Source of the DNA: CALEMW01 sp035447065
GTDB taxonomy: Bacteria > Krumholzibacteriota > Krumholzibacteriia > LZORAL124-64-63
Assembly: GCA_035447065.1 (NCBI GenBank)
Contig: DAOTGJ010000017.1
Location: 5,253-69,252, forward strand
Direction of reading: 5' to 3'
Length of the DNA stretch: 64,000 bases
The notes beneath the pieces are model-generated. The model worked only from the letters and a program-made list of their open reading frames with translations, was not told the origin of the DNA and did not search any database. Made by a program: the position numbers and the translations under genes. Below, one piece after another: positions 44,147 through 52,162 of the stretch. The number at the start of each line of letters is the position of its first letter. The stretch's first letter is position 1.

Positions 44147-45538
44147 TCATTCCCGGTCGCGGGCGCTGACCGCTCCGAGCACCGGCACGTCCAGCACCTG
44201 CGCGGCCTGGCGGCTGTCGTAGATGCGGTGGTCCTGGTTGTCCACGAAGATGGCCACGATCAGCCCCAGCGTGAACGCGAAGACGAAGGCCACGCCGATG
44301 TACAGGAACTTCTTGCTGCCGCCCACGCGCATGCTCAGCGTGGGCGTGTTCAGCAGGAGCAAGCTGCTGATGCGCTGGTCGCTGCCGGCCTTCAGCCGCA
44401 CCTCGCCGCGCTTGATCTGCAGCGACTCCATGAGGTCCTGGCGCGTGGAGACCTGGATGTCGATGGACTCCACCTGCTGCGAGACGTGGGGGTAGTTGCT
44501 GAGCGAGGCGATCTGGGTGTCCACGGACTCGCGCAGGGAGTTCTCCACGCTCCGCGCCTCGGCCAGCTCGATCTCCAGCTCGTCCATGTAGGCCTGGATC
44601 TCCTGGTCGATCTGGCGCCGTGCCTCCGCCACCAGCTCCTGCTGCCGCGTCACCCAGACGGAGTCGTCCTTGTAGCGCACGCGGTCCTCGGCCAGCTTGT
44701 TGGTCTGCATCTCCAGGGTGTTGCGCAGGGAGTTGAAGCGGTCCACGTCCGGGATGTAGTAGGGGTTCAGCGCCACGGTGTCGCGCAGCTTCTCCAGGCG
44801 TCCCTCGATCCCCTGCCGCACCGACCGCGACTTGAAGAACTCGGACTCCAGGCCGCGGATCTGCAGCTCGCTGTTCTGGGCGATCTTGGTGTAGGAGGAG
44901 TAGCCCGCCGCCTCCAGGATCTGCGCCTTCAGCGCCATGAGGCTGTCCACCTCCGCCTGCACGTTGCGGATCTGGTCCGAGTAGTAGGAGACCGCGCTGG
45001 GGTTCTGCTGGCGCTCGATGTTGAACCTCACGAAGGCCTGCGTCAGGGCCCCCACGGCCGCCAGCGCGAAATGGCTGCTGGGATGGGTGTAGCTCAGCCG
45101 CAGCACGTTGGACTCGCCCACCTGGCCGCAGTCCACGCCGTCGATGAGGGCGCCCACCAGCCAGTCCCCGCCGCGCACCTCCGCCAGCAGGGGGTCGCGC
45201 ATCTTCAGGGCTTTGAGCGAATCCTCCAGGATCACCGCGGCGCGCTGGGCCACGGGGATGCTCATGGCGATCTGCGCGGCCGTGCTCATGATGACGTCGT
45301 CGTTGACGTAGCGTTGCTGGAACATGGGATTCTCGGGCTGCCGCGGCTCCACCATCACCTGGGCGCTGGCCGTGACCGTGCTGGCGGTCTTGAACGTGCC
45401 CAGCGTGGCCACCAGGATGATGGGCAGGGCGATGGCCAGGATCAGCCACTTCCGGCGCAGGATGATCTCGATGAGCCGCTTGGCGTCGAGCTGCTGGCCC
45501 GCGGCGCGCTGCGGCGTCCTGTTTTGCTGCGTCACCAT
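44147..45538 (-). CDS. Wzz/GumC-type polysaccharide chain-length protein
   Basis: A 463-residue bitopic inner-membrane protein. An N-terminal helix (WLILAIALPIILVATLGTF) and a C-terminal one (FLYIGVAFVFAFTLGLIVAI) enclose a long periplasmic coiled-coil region (about residues 170-390), as in polysaccharide co-polymerases. There is no fused kinase; a separate CpsD-like protein is at 46374-47096. It governs chain length and links to the Wza exporter. GGGGGG lies upstream of the ATG. It is 12 bases from the Wza gene. Confidence 0.9.
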   Translation of the reverse strand: MVTQQNRTPQRAAGQQLDAKRLIEIILRRKWLILAIALPIILVATLGTFKTASTVTASAQVMVEPRQPENPMFQQRYVNDDVIMSTAAQIAMSIPVAQRAAVILEDSLKALKMRDPLLAEVRGGDWLVGALIDGVDCGQVGESNVLRLSYTHPSSHFALAAVGALTQAFVRFNIERQQNPSAVSYYSDQIRNVQAEVDSLMALKAQILEAAGYSSYTKIAQNSELQIRGLESEFFKSRSVRQGIEGRLEKLRDTVALNPYYIPDVDRFNSLRNTLEMQTNKLAEDRVRYKDDSVWVTRQQELVAEARRQIDQEIQAYMDELEIELAEARSVENSLRESVDTQIASLSNYPHVSQQVESIDIQVSTRQDLMESLQIKRGEVRLKAGSDQRISSLLLLNTPTLSMRVGGSKKFLYIGVAFVFAFTLGLIVAIFVDNQDHRIYDSRQAAQVLDVPVLGAVSARDRE

Positions 45539-45550
45539 ACCTGCCCCCCC

Positions 45551-46324
45551 CTAGCGGAGAATCCTGTCGACTTTGTCCAGGTTCACGATGGCGTAGATGT
45601 CCCAGAAGAGGCGGGAGAAGTTCAGCACGCCGGCGAGGACGGTCTTATTGAAATAGTCAAAATCCCCAATGGCCGAGCGCGGTACATAGATGATGTCGTA
45701 GGGCTGCAGGTCCATGTTCGCCACCCCTGCCAGCCCTCCCTTGTCGATCTTGGAGAGGTCCAGGCGCCGGTACTGGTAGCCCTGGTCCGTCGCGCGAATC
45801 ACCACTGTCTCTGATTTGGCGGCATCATCTGTGAAGCCGCCGCCCTGGGTGATGGCCTGCAGCACGCCCATGCCTCCGGGCTTCAGGTCCACCTCGCCGG
45901 GAATACGCACTTCGCCCAGCACGTAGACCTGGGCCGTGCCGAGCGTCTCTACGACGATGGACAGGTCCGGGTGCTCGTAGACGCGGCCGAACTCCTCGGT
46001 GAGCAGCGCGTCCAGATCGACCACCGTGAGGCCCGCGGCCATCACGTTCTCCACCCCGACGGCGGAGATGCGGCCGTCGGGCATGACGAAGATGCCGCGC
46101 TGGTTGAGATCGGGTTCGTAGGCGAAGACCACGCCGAACTGGTCGCCCGGCTTCAGCCGATAGGAGGCGTTCTGCGCCTCCTGGCGCATCTGCTGCTCGG
46201 CTTCCGTGTACGGAATGATGACGGTCTCGCCGGGCTCGACGAAGCCGCCGGAGCCGCAGCCCGCGATGGCGCCCAAGAGGAGAAGCGCCGCTCCGGCGGC
46301 GAACCATCCGACCCTGTGGAACAT
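45551..46324 (-). CDS. Polysaccharide export lipoprotein (Wza-like)
   Basis: A 257-residue outer-membrane exporter. The lipobox IAGC follows a signal peptide (LLLLGAIAGCGSGG). YRLKPGDQFGVVFAYEPDLN begins the Poly_export domain, and VYVLGEVRIPGEVDLKPGGM begins a SLBB domain; YDIIYVPRSAIGDFD is the end of the SLBB part. It forms the export channel with the Wzz protein encoded next. I start it at ATG 46324, with GGGAG eight bases upstream; GTG at 46333 lies too close to that site. Confidence 0.92.
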   Translation of the reverse strand: MFHRVGWFAAGAALLLLGAIAGCGSGGFVEPGETVIIPYTEAEQQMRQEAQNASYRLKPGDQFGVVFAYEPDLNQRGIFVMPDGRISAVGVENVMAAGLTVVDLDALLTEEFGRVYEHPDLSIVVETLGTAQVYVLGEVRIPGEVDLKPGGMGVLQAITQGGGFTDDAAKSETVVIRATDQGYQYRRLDLSKIDKGGLAGVANMDLQPYDIIYVPRSAIGDFDYFNKTVLAGVLNFSRLFWDIYAIVNLDKVDRILR

Positions 46325-46373
46325 CCCTGTCACTCCCTGATCGTGCCGGCCTTCGGATCCTTCGAAGGCACGC

Positions 46374-47096
46374 TTACAACCCCAGGACCTTCTTGTACAG
46401 AAAATCCGGGATATCGTAGACCTGACGGTTGATCACCGTGCCCAGGACATGGCCACCCTGGGCCCTCAGGCTGTCGACTCTATTTTGGATGACCTCGTAT
46501 TTCAACCGTCGGCTCTCCACCACGATCACGGCGCCCAGGGTGGGGCGCGCGAAGCGGCCCACGTCCACGGACTCGTTGATGGCGGGGGCGTCGATGACGG
46601 TGAAGGCGAAGGTGTCGGCCAGGGAATCGATCAGGGCTTCGTAGTGCGGACCGGACAGCAGGGGGGTCTGCTTGATGGTCACGTCGCCGTGCGGGATGGT
46701 CACGAAGTTGGGGCCGGACGCCACCTCCTTGGCGCGCCCGGGATTCAGCAGGAGATCCTTGAAGCCGATGCCCCGGCCCAGGATCTTCTTCTGCGGAGCG
46801 ATGAAGTTGCCGTCGAGCCAGGCCACCTTGTCGTCCAGCATGACCGACAGGTGCCGGGCCACGTTGTAGGACACGAAGCTGCAGCCCTCGCCGCGCGAGG
46901 AGGCGGTGAAGACCACGGCCTTCCCGCCCGGGGTGCGGTCGATGTTGAGCAGCGAATCCGCCAGGCGCTCGAACTCGGCCAGCTGCTTCTTGTCGGGACG
47001 CGGGAACAGCGGCTGTTCCGTCATCGTCTCCAGGTGGTACTCGATTCCCAGATCGGCACCGGCGCTGCGGGCCATGGCATCAAGGATCTTGCTCAC
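46374..47096 (-). CDS. CpsD/BY-kinase-like ATPase with altered Walker A
   Basis: A 240-residue cytoplasmic protein of the tyrosine-kinase-like CpsD/MinD group. VVFTASSRGEGCSFVSYNVA occupies the Walker A place (GEGKS in active kinases), but Cys72 replaces the lysine. WLDGNF (Walker A') and VIDAPAI (Walker B) are recognisable, and there is no C-terminal tyrosine cluster. It probably works as a regulatory partner of the Wzz protein rather than as an active autokinase (inference). The start is GTG at 47096 with GGGGG six bases upstream. It is the first gene of the exopolysaccharide operon, behind the promoter at 47321-47349. Confidence 0.85.
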   Translation of the reverse strand: MSKILDAMARSAGADLGIEYHLETMTEQPLFPRPDKKQLAEFERLADSLLNIDRTPGGKAVVFTASSRGEGCSFVSYNVARHLSVMLDDKVAWLDGNFIAPQKKILGRGIGFKDLLLNPGRAKEVASGPNFVTIPHGDVTIKQTPLLSGPHYEALIDSLADTFAFTVIDAPAINESVDVGRFARPTLGAVIVVESRRLKYEVIQNRVDSLRAQGGHVLGTVINRQVYDIPDFLYKKVLGL

Positions 47097-47320
47097 GTCA
47101 TCCCCCTACTCGGCGACCCGGAATTCCCCACCGTCCGAACGACACCGGGACCCCGCGGGTGCATTCCCGCGGATCCTGAGTTCGAGATGGCGTGGTGGGG
47201 TACCAGAAGCCCTTGCTTTTCTAGACGTCTGTATCGTCCGACGTCCGATGGTCCTTTAGCAAAGTCCGAGCCGGGCTCCTCGGTTCGTGGAAAATCGGGG
47301 TGTGATTTGAAGCTCAAACT
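47097..47320 (-). promoter_or_regulatory. Leader of the exopolysaccharide operon, with 5S-rRNA-like stretch
   Basis: About 215 untranslated bases precede the first gene. On the minus strand the stretch from about 47204 to 47104 resembles part of bacterial 5S rRNA: GCCATCTCGAACTCAG (47176-47191) and GTGGGGAATTCC followed by GAGTAGGG match conserved 5S blocks in the right order. A CCGCGGG/CCCGCGG hairpin (47155-47174) sits between them. The 5' and 3' closing helix of 5S is absent, so it is not a normal 5S gene. It could be a structured regulatory leader, a 5S remnant or chance. Confidence 0.35.
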
Positions 47321-47349
47321 AGTATATCCTTGGTCGAAGACAACGTCAA
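47321..47349 (-). promoter_or_regulatory. Sigma70-like promoter of the exopolysaccharide operon
   Basis: On the minus strand TTGACG (47344-47349), a 17-base spacer and TATACT (47321-47326). This is the best promoter in the window and stands ahead of the ten-gene run that ends at 35408. Confidence 0.75.
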
Positions 47350-47725
47350 CAGACGGACCGCAGAGCCGCGCTGGCCCGCAAGGGTGACAAGCGCGGCGAT
47401 TTGCATGGTGAGTCGAATTCGGCATACCGCAAAGGCTGCGCCATGCGCCATGAAAATAAACAAGTTACAGAGTTGGCCCACTCATCCCCTTGGGCTCCGC
47501 GTTCTGACGGCGTTCATTCAATCAGTCGAATACCACATTCGTAGCTGTGGGTTCACAGAGTTAGACGCTCAGGATTTAGCGTCGCAACTCAATAGCTAGA
47601 GTGGACTGATCGTACGGCCAGAATTCGACTTGGGATTGGCCTGTCGGCGGCTAAATCACGCCCCATGCCGCAATGCTGGCACGCCGCCGACGACCGCGAG
47701 CGGAACCCGAACGGAGAGACCTGAC
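47350..47725. other. AT-richer intergenic region between divergent glycan operons
   Basis: This 376-bp stretch has clearly lower GC than the rest of the window (TTAGCGTCGCAACTCAATAG and the like). It has a small hairpin, GACGCT/AGCGTC at 47564-47569 and 47578-47583. An open frame of 89 codons crosses it, but it has no ribosome binding site and no familiar features. It probably contains the regulatory sites for the plus-strand gene at 47726; I see no convincing -35/-10 pair for that gene. Confidence 0.5.
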
Positions 47726-49903
47726 ATGCGTATTCTCGCCCTGCGACTCAACGACGGCAGCGTGCAAGTGATGGAGGCGCCGGCGCCGATGCTGGAACCC
47801 GGCATGGTGCGCGTACGGACCCTGCATTCGGCCGTGAGCCCGGGGACCGAGGGCAACAAGATCGTCACCGGCAAGAAGTCCCTGATCGGCAAGGCCAAGG
47901 CGCGGCCGGACCAGGTCAAGATGGTGCTGGACATGGCCCGTTCCGTGGGTGTGAAGGGCACCATCCAGAAGGTGCGCTCCAAGCTGGAGGGCGCGCAGCC
48001 CATCGGCTACAGCCTGGCCGGCGAGGTGCTGGAGACGGGCCCCGGCGTGGAGGGCCTGATGCCCGGCGATCTGGTGGCCTGCGGCGGCGGCAACTACGCC
48101 AACCACGCCGACGAGGTGGTGGTGCCGCGGAACCTGTGCTGCCGGATCCCCGCCGGCGTGTCCACGGAGGACGCCTGCTTCGCCACCCTGGCGGCCATCG
48201 CGCTGCAGGGGCTGCGTCTGGCCGAGCCCACCCTGGGCGAGCGGGCCGTGGTGATCGGCCTGGGCATCGTGGGCCAGCTCGCGGGACAGCTCCTGCGGGC
48301 CAACGGCTGCCGCGTGCTGGGCGCCGACATCGCCCCCGACGCCGTGGCGCTGGCGCGCCGCAGCTGCGCCGCCGACGAGGCCTACGTGCTGGGCGCCGAC
48401 CCCGTGGAGGAGCGCATCCTGGACTTCAGCGAAGGCCGCGGCGCGGATCTGGTGCTGATCTGCGCAGCCACCGCGAGCAACGATCCCGTGACCCTGGCCG
48501 GACGCATCGCGCGGCAGCGCGGGCGCGTGGTGGTGGTGGGCGCCGTGGGCATGGACCTGCCGCGCGAGGACTACTACCGCAAGGAGATCGCCTTCTCGGT
48601 GTCCTGCTCCTACGGCCCCGGGCGATACGATCCCTCCTACGAGGAGGGGGGGCTGGACTACCCGTACGGCTTCGTGCGTTGGACGGAGGGCCGCAACATC
48701 CAGGCGTCGCTGGACCTCATGGCCTCCGGGGCGCTGCGGCCCTCGGACCTGGTGTCGCACCGCTACGCCTTCGAGGACGCGCCCAAGGCCTACGCGCTCA
48801 TCGCCGAACGCAGCGAGCCCTTCGCCGGCATCCTTCTGACCTATCCCTCCGAGAGGACCGCGGGCCCCGCCGTGGTCCAGGTGCCCGGCAGCCACGGCGC
48901 CCTGGAAGGCTGCGTGGGAGTGGGCTGCATCGGGGCCGGCTCCTACGCGCAGGCGTTCCTGCTGCCCTTCTTCAAGGGGCACGACCGCGCCGCCCCCACC
49001 AGCATCTTCACCCGCTCCGGCCTGAGCGCCGTGGACGCCGGCAAGCGCTACGGCTTCCGCCGCGCCGTGGACTCGGCCGACGCCGTGCTGGCCGACCCGG
49101 AGACCGCCGCCGTGGTGGTGGCCACGCGCCACGATCAGCACGGTCCCCTGGCCCTGCAGGCCCTGCAGGCCGGCAAGCACGTCTTCGTGGAGAAGCCCCT
49201 CTGCCTGAACGAAGCGGAGCTGGCCGGGGTGATGGCCTTCTACGCGGAGCGCGGCGACGGCGCCCCGCTGCTGCAGACGGGCTTCAACCGGCGCTTCTCC
49301 CCGGCCGCCGCGGCGCTGAAGAAGCACTTCGGCGACGCCTCCGGCCCCTACGTCATGGACTACCGCGTGAGCGCCGGCCGCATCCCCGCGGACCACTGGA
49401 TCCAGGATCCCGCCGTGGGCGGCGGCCGCATCGTGGGCGAGGTCTGCCACTTCATCGATCTGATGCAGTTCCTGTGCGGCGCCGACCCGGTGGAGGTGCG
49501 CGCCGTGTGCGTGGGCGGCCTGGAACCGGCTCAGCTCCCCCAGGACGACGTGCAGATCAGCCTGCGCTTCGCCGACGGCTCCATCGGCACCGTGAGCTAC
49601 CTGGCCTCGGGCGCCAAGTCGCTGCCCAAGGAGCGGCTGGAGGTCTCGGCCAACGGGCGCACGGGGATCATCGACAACTTCACCCACGTGGAGCTGCACG
49701 GCCGCGGCGGTCGCACGCGCAAACCGTGCGGCGGCAAGGGCCAGCAGCAGGAGGTGGACGCCTTCCTGGCGTCGGTGGGCGCGGGCGCGCCGGCCATCCC
49801 GCTGGCGTCGCAGTTCGCCACGACGCTGGCCACCTTCCGCGCATTGGAGAGCCTGCGCAGCGGTGCCGCGGAGCCCGTGGACCTGGGCAGGGTCGGTTCG
49901 TGA
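47726..49903 (+). CDS. Two-domain oxidoreductase (zinc-type dehydrogenase + GFO/IDH/MocA)
   Basis: A 725-residue fusion. Residues 1-380 are a medium-chain dehydrogenase-like domain (SPGTEGNK, GYSLAGEVLETGPGVEGL, and the NAD fold GLGIVGQLAGQLL). Residues 395-725 are a GFO/IDH/MocA oxidoreductase (GCIGAGSYAQAFLLPFF, KHVFVEKPLCLNEAE, GRIVGEVCHFIDL). This fusion is frequent in exopolysaccharide loci, where it probably makes or oxidises a sugar-nucleotide building block. GGAGA lies upstream of the ATG. Its stop codon overlaps the GTG of the next gene. Confidence 0.88.
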   Translation: MRILALRLNDGSVQVMEAPAPMLEPGMVRVRTLHSAVSPGTEGNKIVTGKKSLIGKAKARPDQVKMVLDMARSVGVKGTIQKVRSKLEGAQPIGYSLAGEVLETGPGVEGLMPGDLVACGGGNYANHADEVVVPRNLCCRIPAGVSTEDACFATLAAIALQGLRLAEPTLGERAVVIGLGIVGQLAGQLLRANGCRVLGADIAPDAVALARRSCAADEAYVLGADPVEERILDFSEGRGADLVLICAATASNDPVTLAGRIARQRGRVVVVGAVGMDLPREDYYRKEIAFSVSCSYGPGRYDPSYEEGGLDYPYGFVRWTEGRNIQASLDLMASGALRPSDLVSHRYAFEDAPKAYALIAERSEPFAGILLTYPSERTAGPAVVQVPGSHGALEGCVGVGCIGAGSYAQAFLLPFFKGHDRAAPTSIFTRSGLSAVDAGKRYGFRRAVDSADAVLADPETAAVVVATRHDQHGPLALQALQAGKHVFVEKPLCLNEAELAGVMAFYAERGDGAPLLQTGFNRRFSPAAAALKKHFGDASGPYVMDYRVSAGRIPADHWIQDPAVGGGRIVGEVCHFIDLMQFLCGADPVEVRAVCVGGLEPAQLPQDDVQISLRFADGSIGTVSYLASGAKSLPKERLEVSANGRTGIIDNFTHVELHGRGGRTRKPCGGKGQQQEVDAFLASVGAGAPAIPLASQFATTLATFRALESLRSGAAEPVDLGRVGS

Positions 49904-51135
49904 GCGAGCGCACCGCTGGACGCATCGCCGAGCGCCTGGAGCAGGTGTGGGATTGGGGCCGCGACCATGACTTCCGCGGCGCCGATCCCTACGACGGCCT
50001 GACCAGCCGCCTGCTCGCGCCGGTGCTGCCCCTGTCGCGCCTGCTGCGGCTGGCCGTGATCCAGGGCGTGAAGCGCTCGCCCCTGGATCTGCGCCCCCTG
50101 CTGCTGATCCCTCCCGGCAGCAATCCCAAGGGACTGGCGCTGTTCCTCTCGGGCCTGGCCCTGGCGCCGGACCTGCCCGAGGCCGACGCCTGGCGCCGTC
50201 GCCTTCTGGACCGCATGACCGCCGCCGCATCGCTCCCGGACGGCTCGCCGGCGTTCGGCGGCCGCGAGGACGTTACGGGCCTGGCGGCGCGCGTGGAGGC
50301 ATCGGATCCCGAGGCGCCCCTGGGCTGGGGCTACCACTTCCCCTGGCAGGCCCGCGCGTTCCTGCAGCGGGCCTGGGATCCCACGGTGGTGGCCACGAGC
50401 TTCGTCCTGGACGCGTTGGCCGACACCGGCGCGGAGCATGCGTCCCTGCTGACCCGCCGCGCCGCGCGCTTCGTGGCCGAGCGGCTGCACCGCCACGAGG
50501 ACGCCGACGGCATCTGCTTCAGCTACTCCCCCACGGACCGCACGCGCGTGTACAACGCGAGCCTCTTCGGGGCCAAGATCCTGGCCCGCGCCGCGGCCCA
50601 CGAGACCGGCGCCCGCGCCGCGGAATACCGTTCGCTCGCCCTCGCCGCCGGCGACTGGGTGGTCAGCCGCCAGCGCGACGACGGCGCCTGGGTCTACGGC
50701 GAGGCCGACCATTGGCGATGGGTGGACAACCTGCACACGGGTTTCAACCTGGAGACCCTGGACTTCCTGGAGCGCGCGCTGGCGCCAGGCCGCTGGACCG
50801 GCTCCCTCGCCGCGGGCCTGGACTACTACCGCCGCACCATGATCGAGGCCGACGGCACCGCCTGCTACTACGACACGGGCCGCGCTCCCCTGGACGCCCA
50901 CACCTTCGCCCAGACGGCCATCACCCTGCTGGCCCTGCGCGACCGCGGCGACGGCCTGCCGGACACGGCCCGCCGCGTGCTGCTCAAGGGCGACGACGAG
51001 CTCTGGGACTCCGGATGCCGCGGCTACCGCTTCCAGAAATCCGGGCGCTTCCCCACCCGGGTCATCTCCATGCGCTGGTCCCAGGGGTGGATGTTCCGCG
51101 CCCTGGCCATGGCCCGCGCCGCGAAGGACGCCTGA
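49900..51135 (+). CDS. Polysaccharide-locus protein, alpha/alpha-toroid-like
   Basis: A 411-residue soluble protein that I do not recognise firmly. Its repeated helix pairs and aromatic/acidic motifs (GWGYHFPWQARAFL, WVYGEADHWRWVDNLHTGFN, DAHTFAQTAITLLAL, KSGRFPTRVISMRWSQGWMF) suggest an (alpha/alpha)6 toroid, as in heparinase- or glucuronyl-hydrolase-like enzymes. There is no signal peptide. The start is GTG at 49900, which overlaps the upstream stop as GTGA; the DUF354 gene follows after one base. A role in sugar-chain processing or synthesis is likely from its neighbours. Confidence 0.65.
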   Translation: MSERTAGRIAERLEQVWDWGRDHDFRGADPYDGLTSRLLAPVLPLSRLLRLAVIQGVKRSPLDLRPLLLIPPGSNPKGLALFLSGLALAPDLPEADAWRRRLLDRMTAAASLPDGSPAFGGREDVTGLAARVEASDPEAPLGWGYHFPWQARAFLQRAWDPTVVATSFVLDALADTGAEHASLLTRRAARFVAERLHRHEDADGICFSYSPTDRTRVYNASLFGAKILARAAAHETGARAAEYRSLALAAGDWVVSRQRDDGAWVYGEADHWRWVDNLHTGFNLETLDFLERALAPGRWTGSLAAGLDYYRRTMIEADGTACYYDTGRAPLDAHTFAQTAITLLALRDRGDGLPDTARRVLLKGDDELWDSGCRGYRFQKSGRFPTRVISMRWSQGWMFRALAMARAAKDA

Positions 51136-51136
51136 C

Positions 51137-52162
51137 ATGCGCATCTGGTTCGACGCCGACAACGGCCCCCACGTGCTGATCATGAACCCCCTGGTGCGCG
51201 AGCTGCGCGCCCGCGGCCACGAGGTGCTCTTCACCGCCCGCGACCGCACCAGCACCTGCGAGCTGCTGGACCTCTACGGTCACGGCTACCGCCGCGTGGG
51301 CGGCGAGTTCGGCAAGGGGAAGCTGGCCAAGATGGGCGGCACCCTGAAGCGCGCCGCCGCGCTGGCCGCCGCCATGCGCGGCGCCGGAGCCCAGGTGAGC
51401 TTCGGCCACGGCTCCCGCGCCCTGCCCTTCGCCTCCAAGCTGCTGGGCGTTCCCACGGTGACCATGTACGACTACGAATGGGTGGACCCGCGCATCTTCA
51501 ACCGGCTCTGCCGCACCATCCTGATGCCCGCGGTGATCGACGCGGAACGCTGCCGCGAGGCCGGCATCGACGCCGCGCGCGTGACCGGCTACCCGGGCTA
51601 CAAGGAGGAGCTCTACCTCGCCGAGCGCGCCCTGGAGCCGAAGCCGGTGGCGGCCGACCTGGGCCTCACGCCGGAACGGATCCACGTGCTGCTGCGCCCG
51701 CCGGCCACGTCCGCCCACTACCACAACCCCACCGCGGAGAAGCTGCTGGACCGCCTGCTGGACCAGCTCTCCGGCCGCGACGACGTGGAGCTGGTCTACC
51801 TGGCGCGCGGCAAGGATCAGATGGCGTTCCTGAAGCCCCACGACGTACGCCGCGTCATCGTGCCGCAACGCGTTTACGACGGTCCCAGCCTGGTGGCGGC
51901 CATGGATCTGATGATGAGCGGCGGCGGCACCATGACCCGCGAGGCCGCCATCCTGGGCGTGCCGTCGTACAGCTTCTTCCAGGGACGCGAAGGACGCGTG
52001 GACGAGGCCCTGACCGGCGAAGGTCGCCTGATCATGCTGCACGAGGACACGGACACGGCCGTGGCGGTGCGGGTGGAGAAGCGGTCGGGACCGGTGGGTG
52101 TGCCGGACAACGGACCGCTGGTGCGGTTCATCGCCGACGCCATCTGCGGCGCGGCGGGCTAG
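51137..52162 (+). CDS. DUF354 family protein (GT-B-like)
   Basis: A 341-residue protein of the DUF354 family, related to UDP-GlcNAc 2-epimerase and GT-B glycosyltransferases. RIWFDADNGPHVLIMNPLVR at the N-terminus, VPTVTMYDYEWVDPR, GYPGYKEELYL and MMSGGGTMTREAAILGVPSY are the conserved segments. It is encoded in many polysaccharide loci, though no reaction has been shown to my knowledge. The ATG follows the previous stop codon by one base. Its stop codon TAG overlaps that of the convergent gene by 4 bases. Confidence 0.85.
   Translation: MRIWFDADNGPHVLIMNPLVRELRARGHEVLFTARDRTSTCELLDLYGHGYRRVGGEFGKGKLAKMGGTLKRAAALAAAMRGAGAQVSFGHGSRALPFASKLLGVPTVTMYDYEWVDPRIFNRLCRTILMPAVIDAERCREAGIDAARVTGYPGYKEELYLAERALEPKPVAADLGLTPERIHVLLRPPATSAHYHNPTAEKLLDRLLDQLSGRDDVELVYLARGKDQMAFLKPHDVRRVIVPQRVYDGPSLVAAMDLMMSGGGTMTREAAILGVPSYSFFQGREGRVDEALTGEGRLIMLHEDTDTAVAVRVEKRSGPVGVPDNGPLVRFIADAICGAAG

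Noticed and set aside
47104..47210. A functional 5S rRNA gene
   Set aside because: Only two conserved blocks match. The terminal helix is missing, the central region is too long, and no 16S or 23S gene is near. It is reported only as a resemblance.
47330..47599. An 89-codon frame in the intergenic region between glycan operons
   Set aside because: It has no ribosome binding site, crosses the operon promoter and shows no familiar domain. It is kept only as part of the intergenic description.
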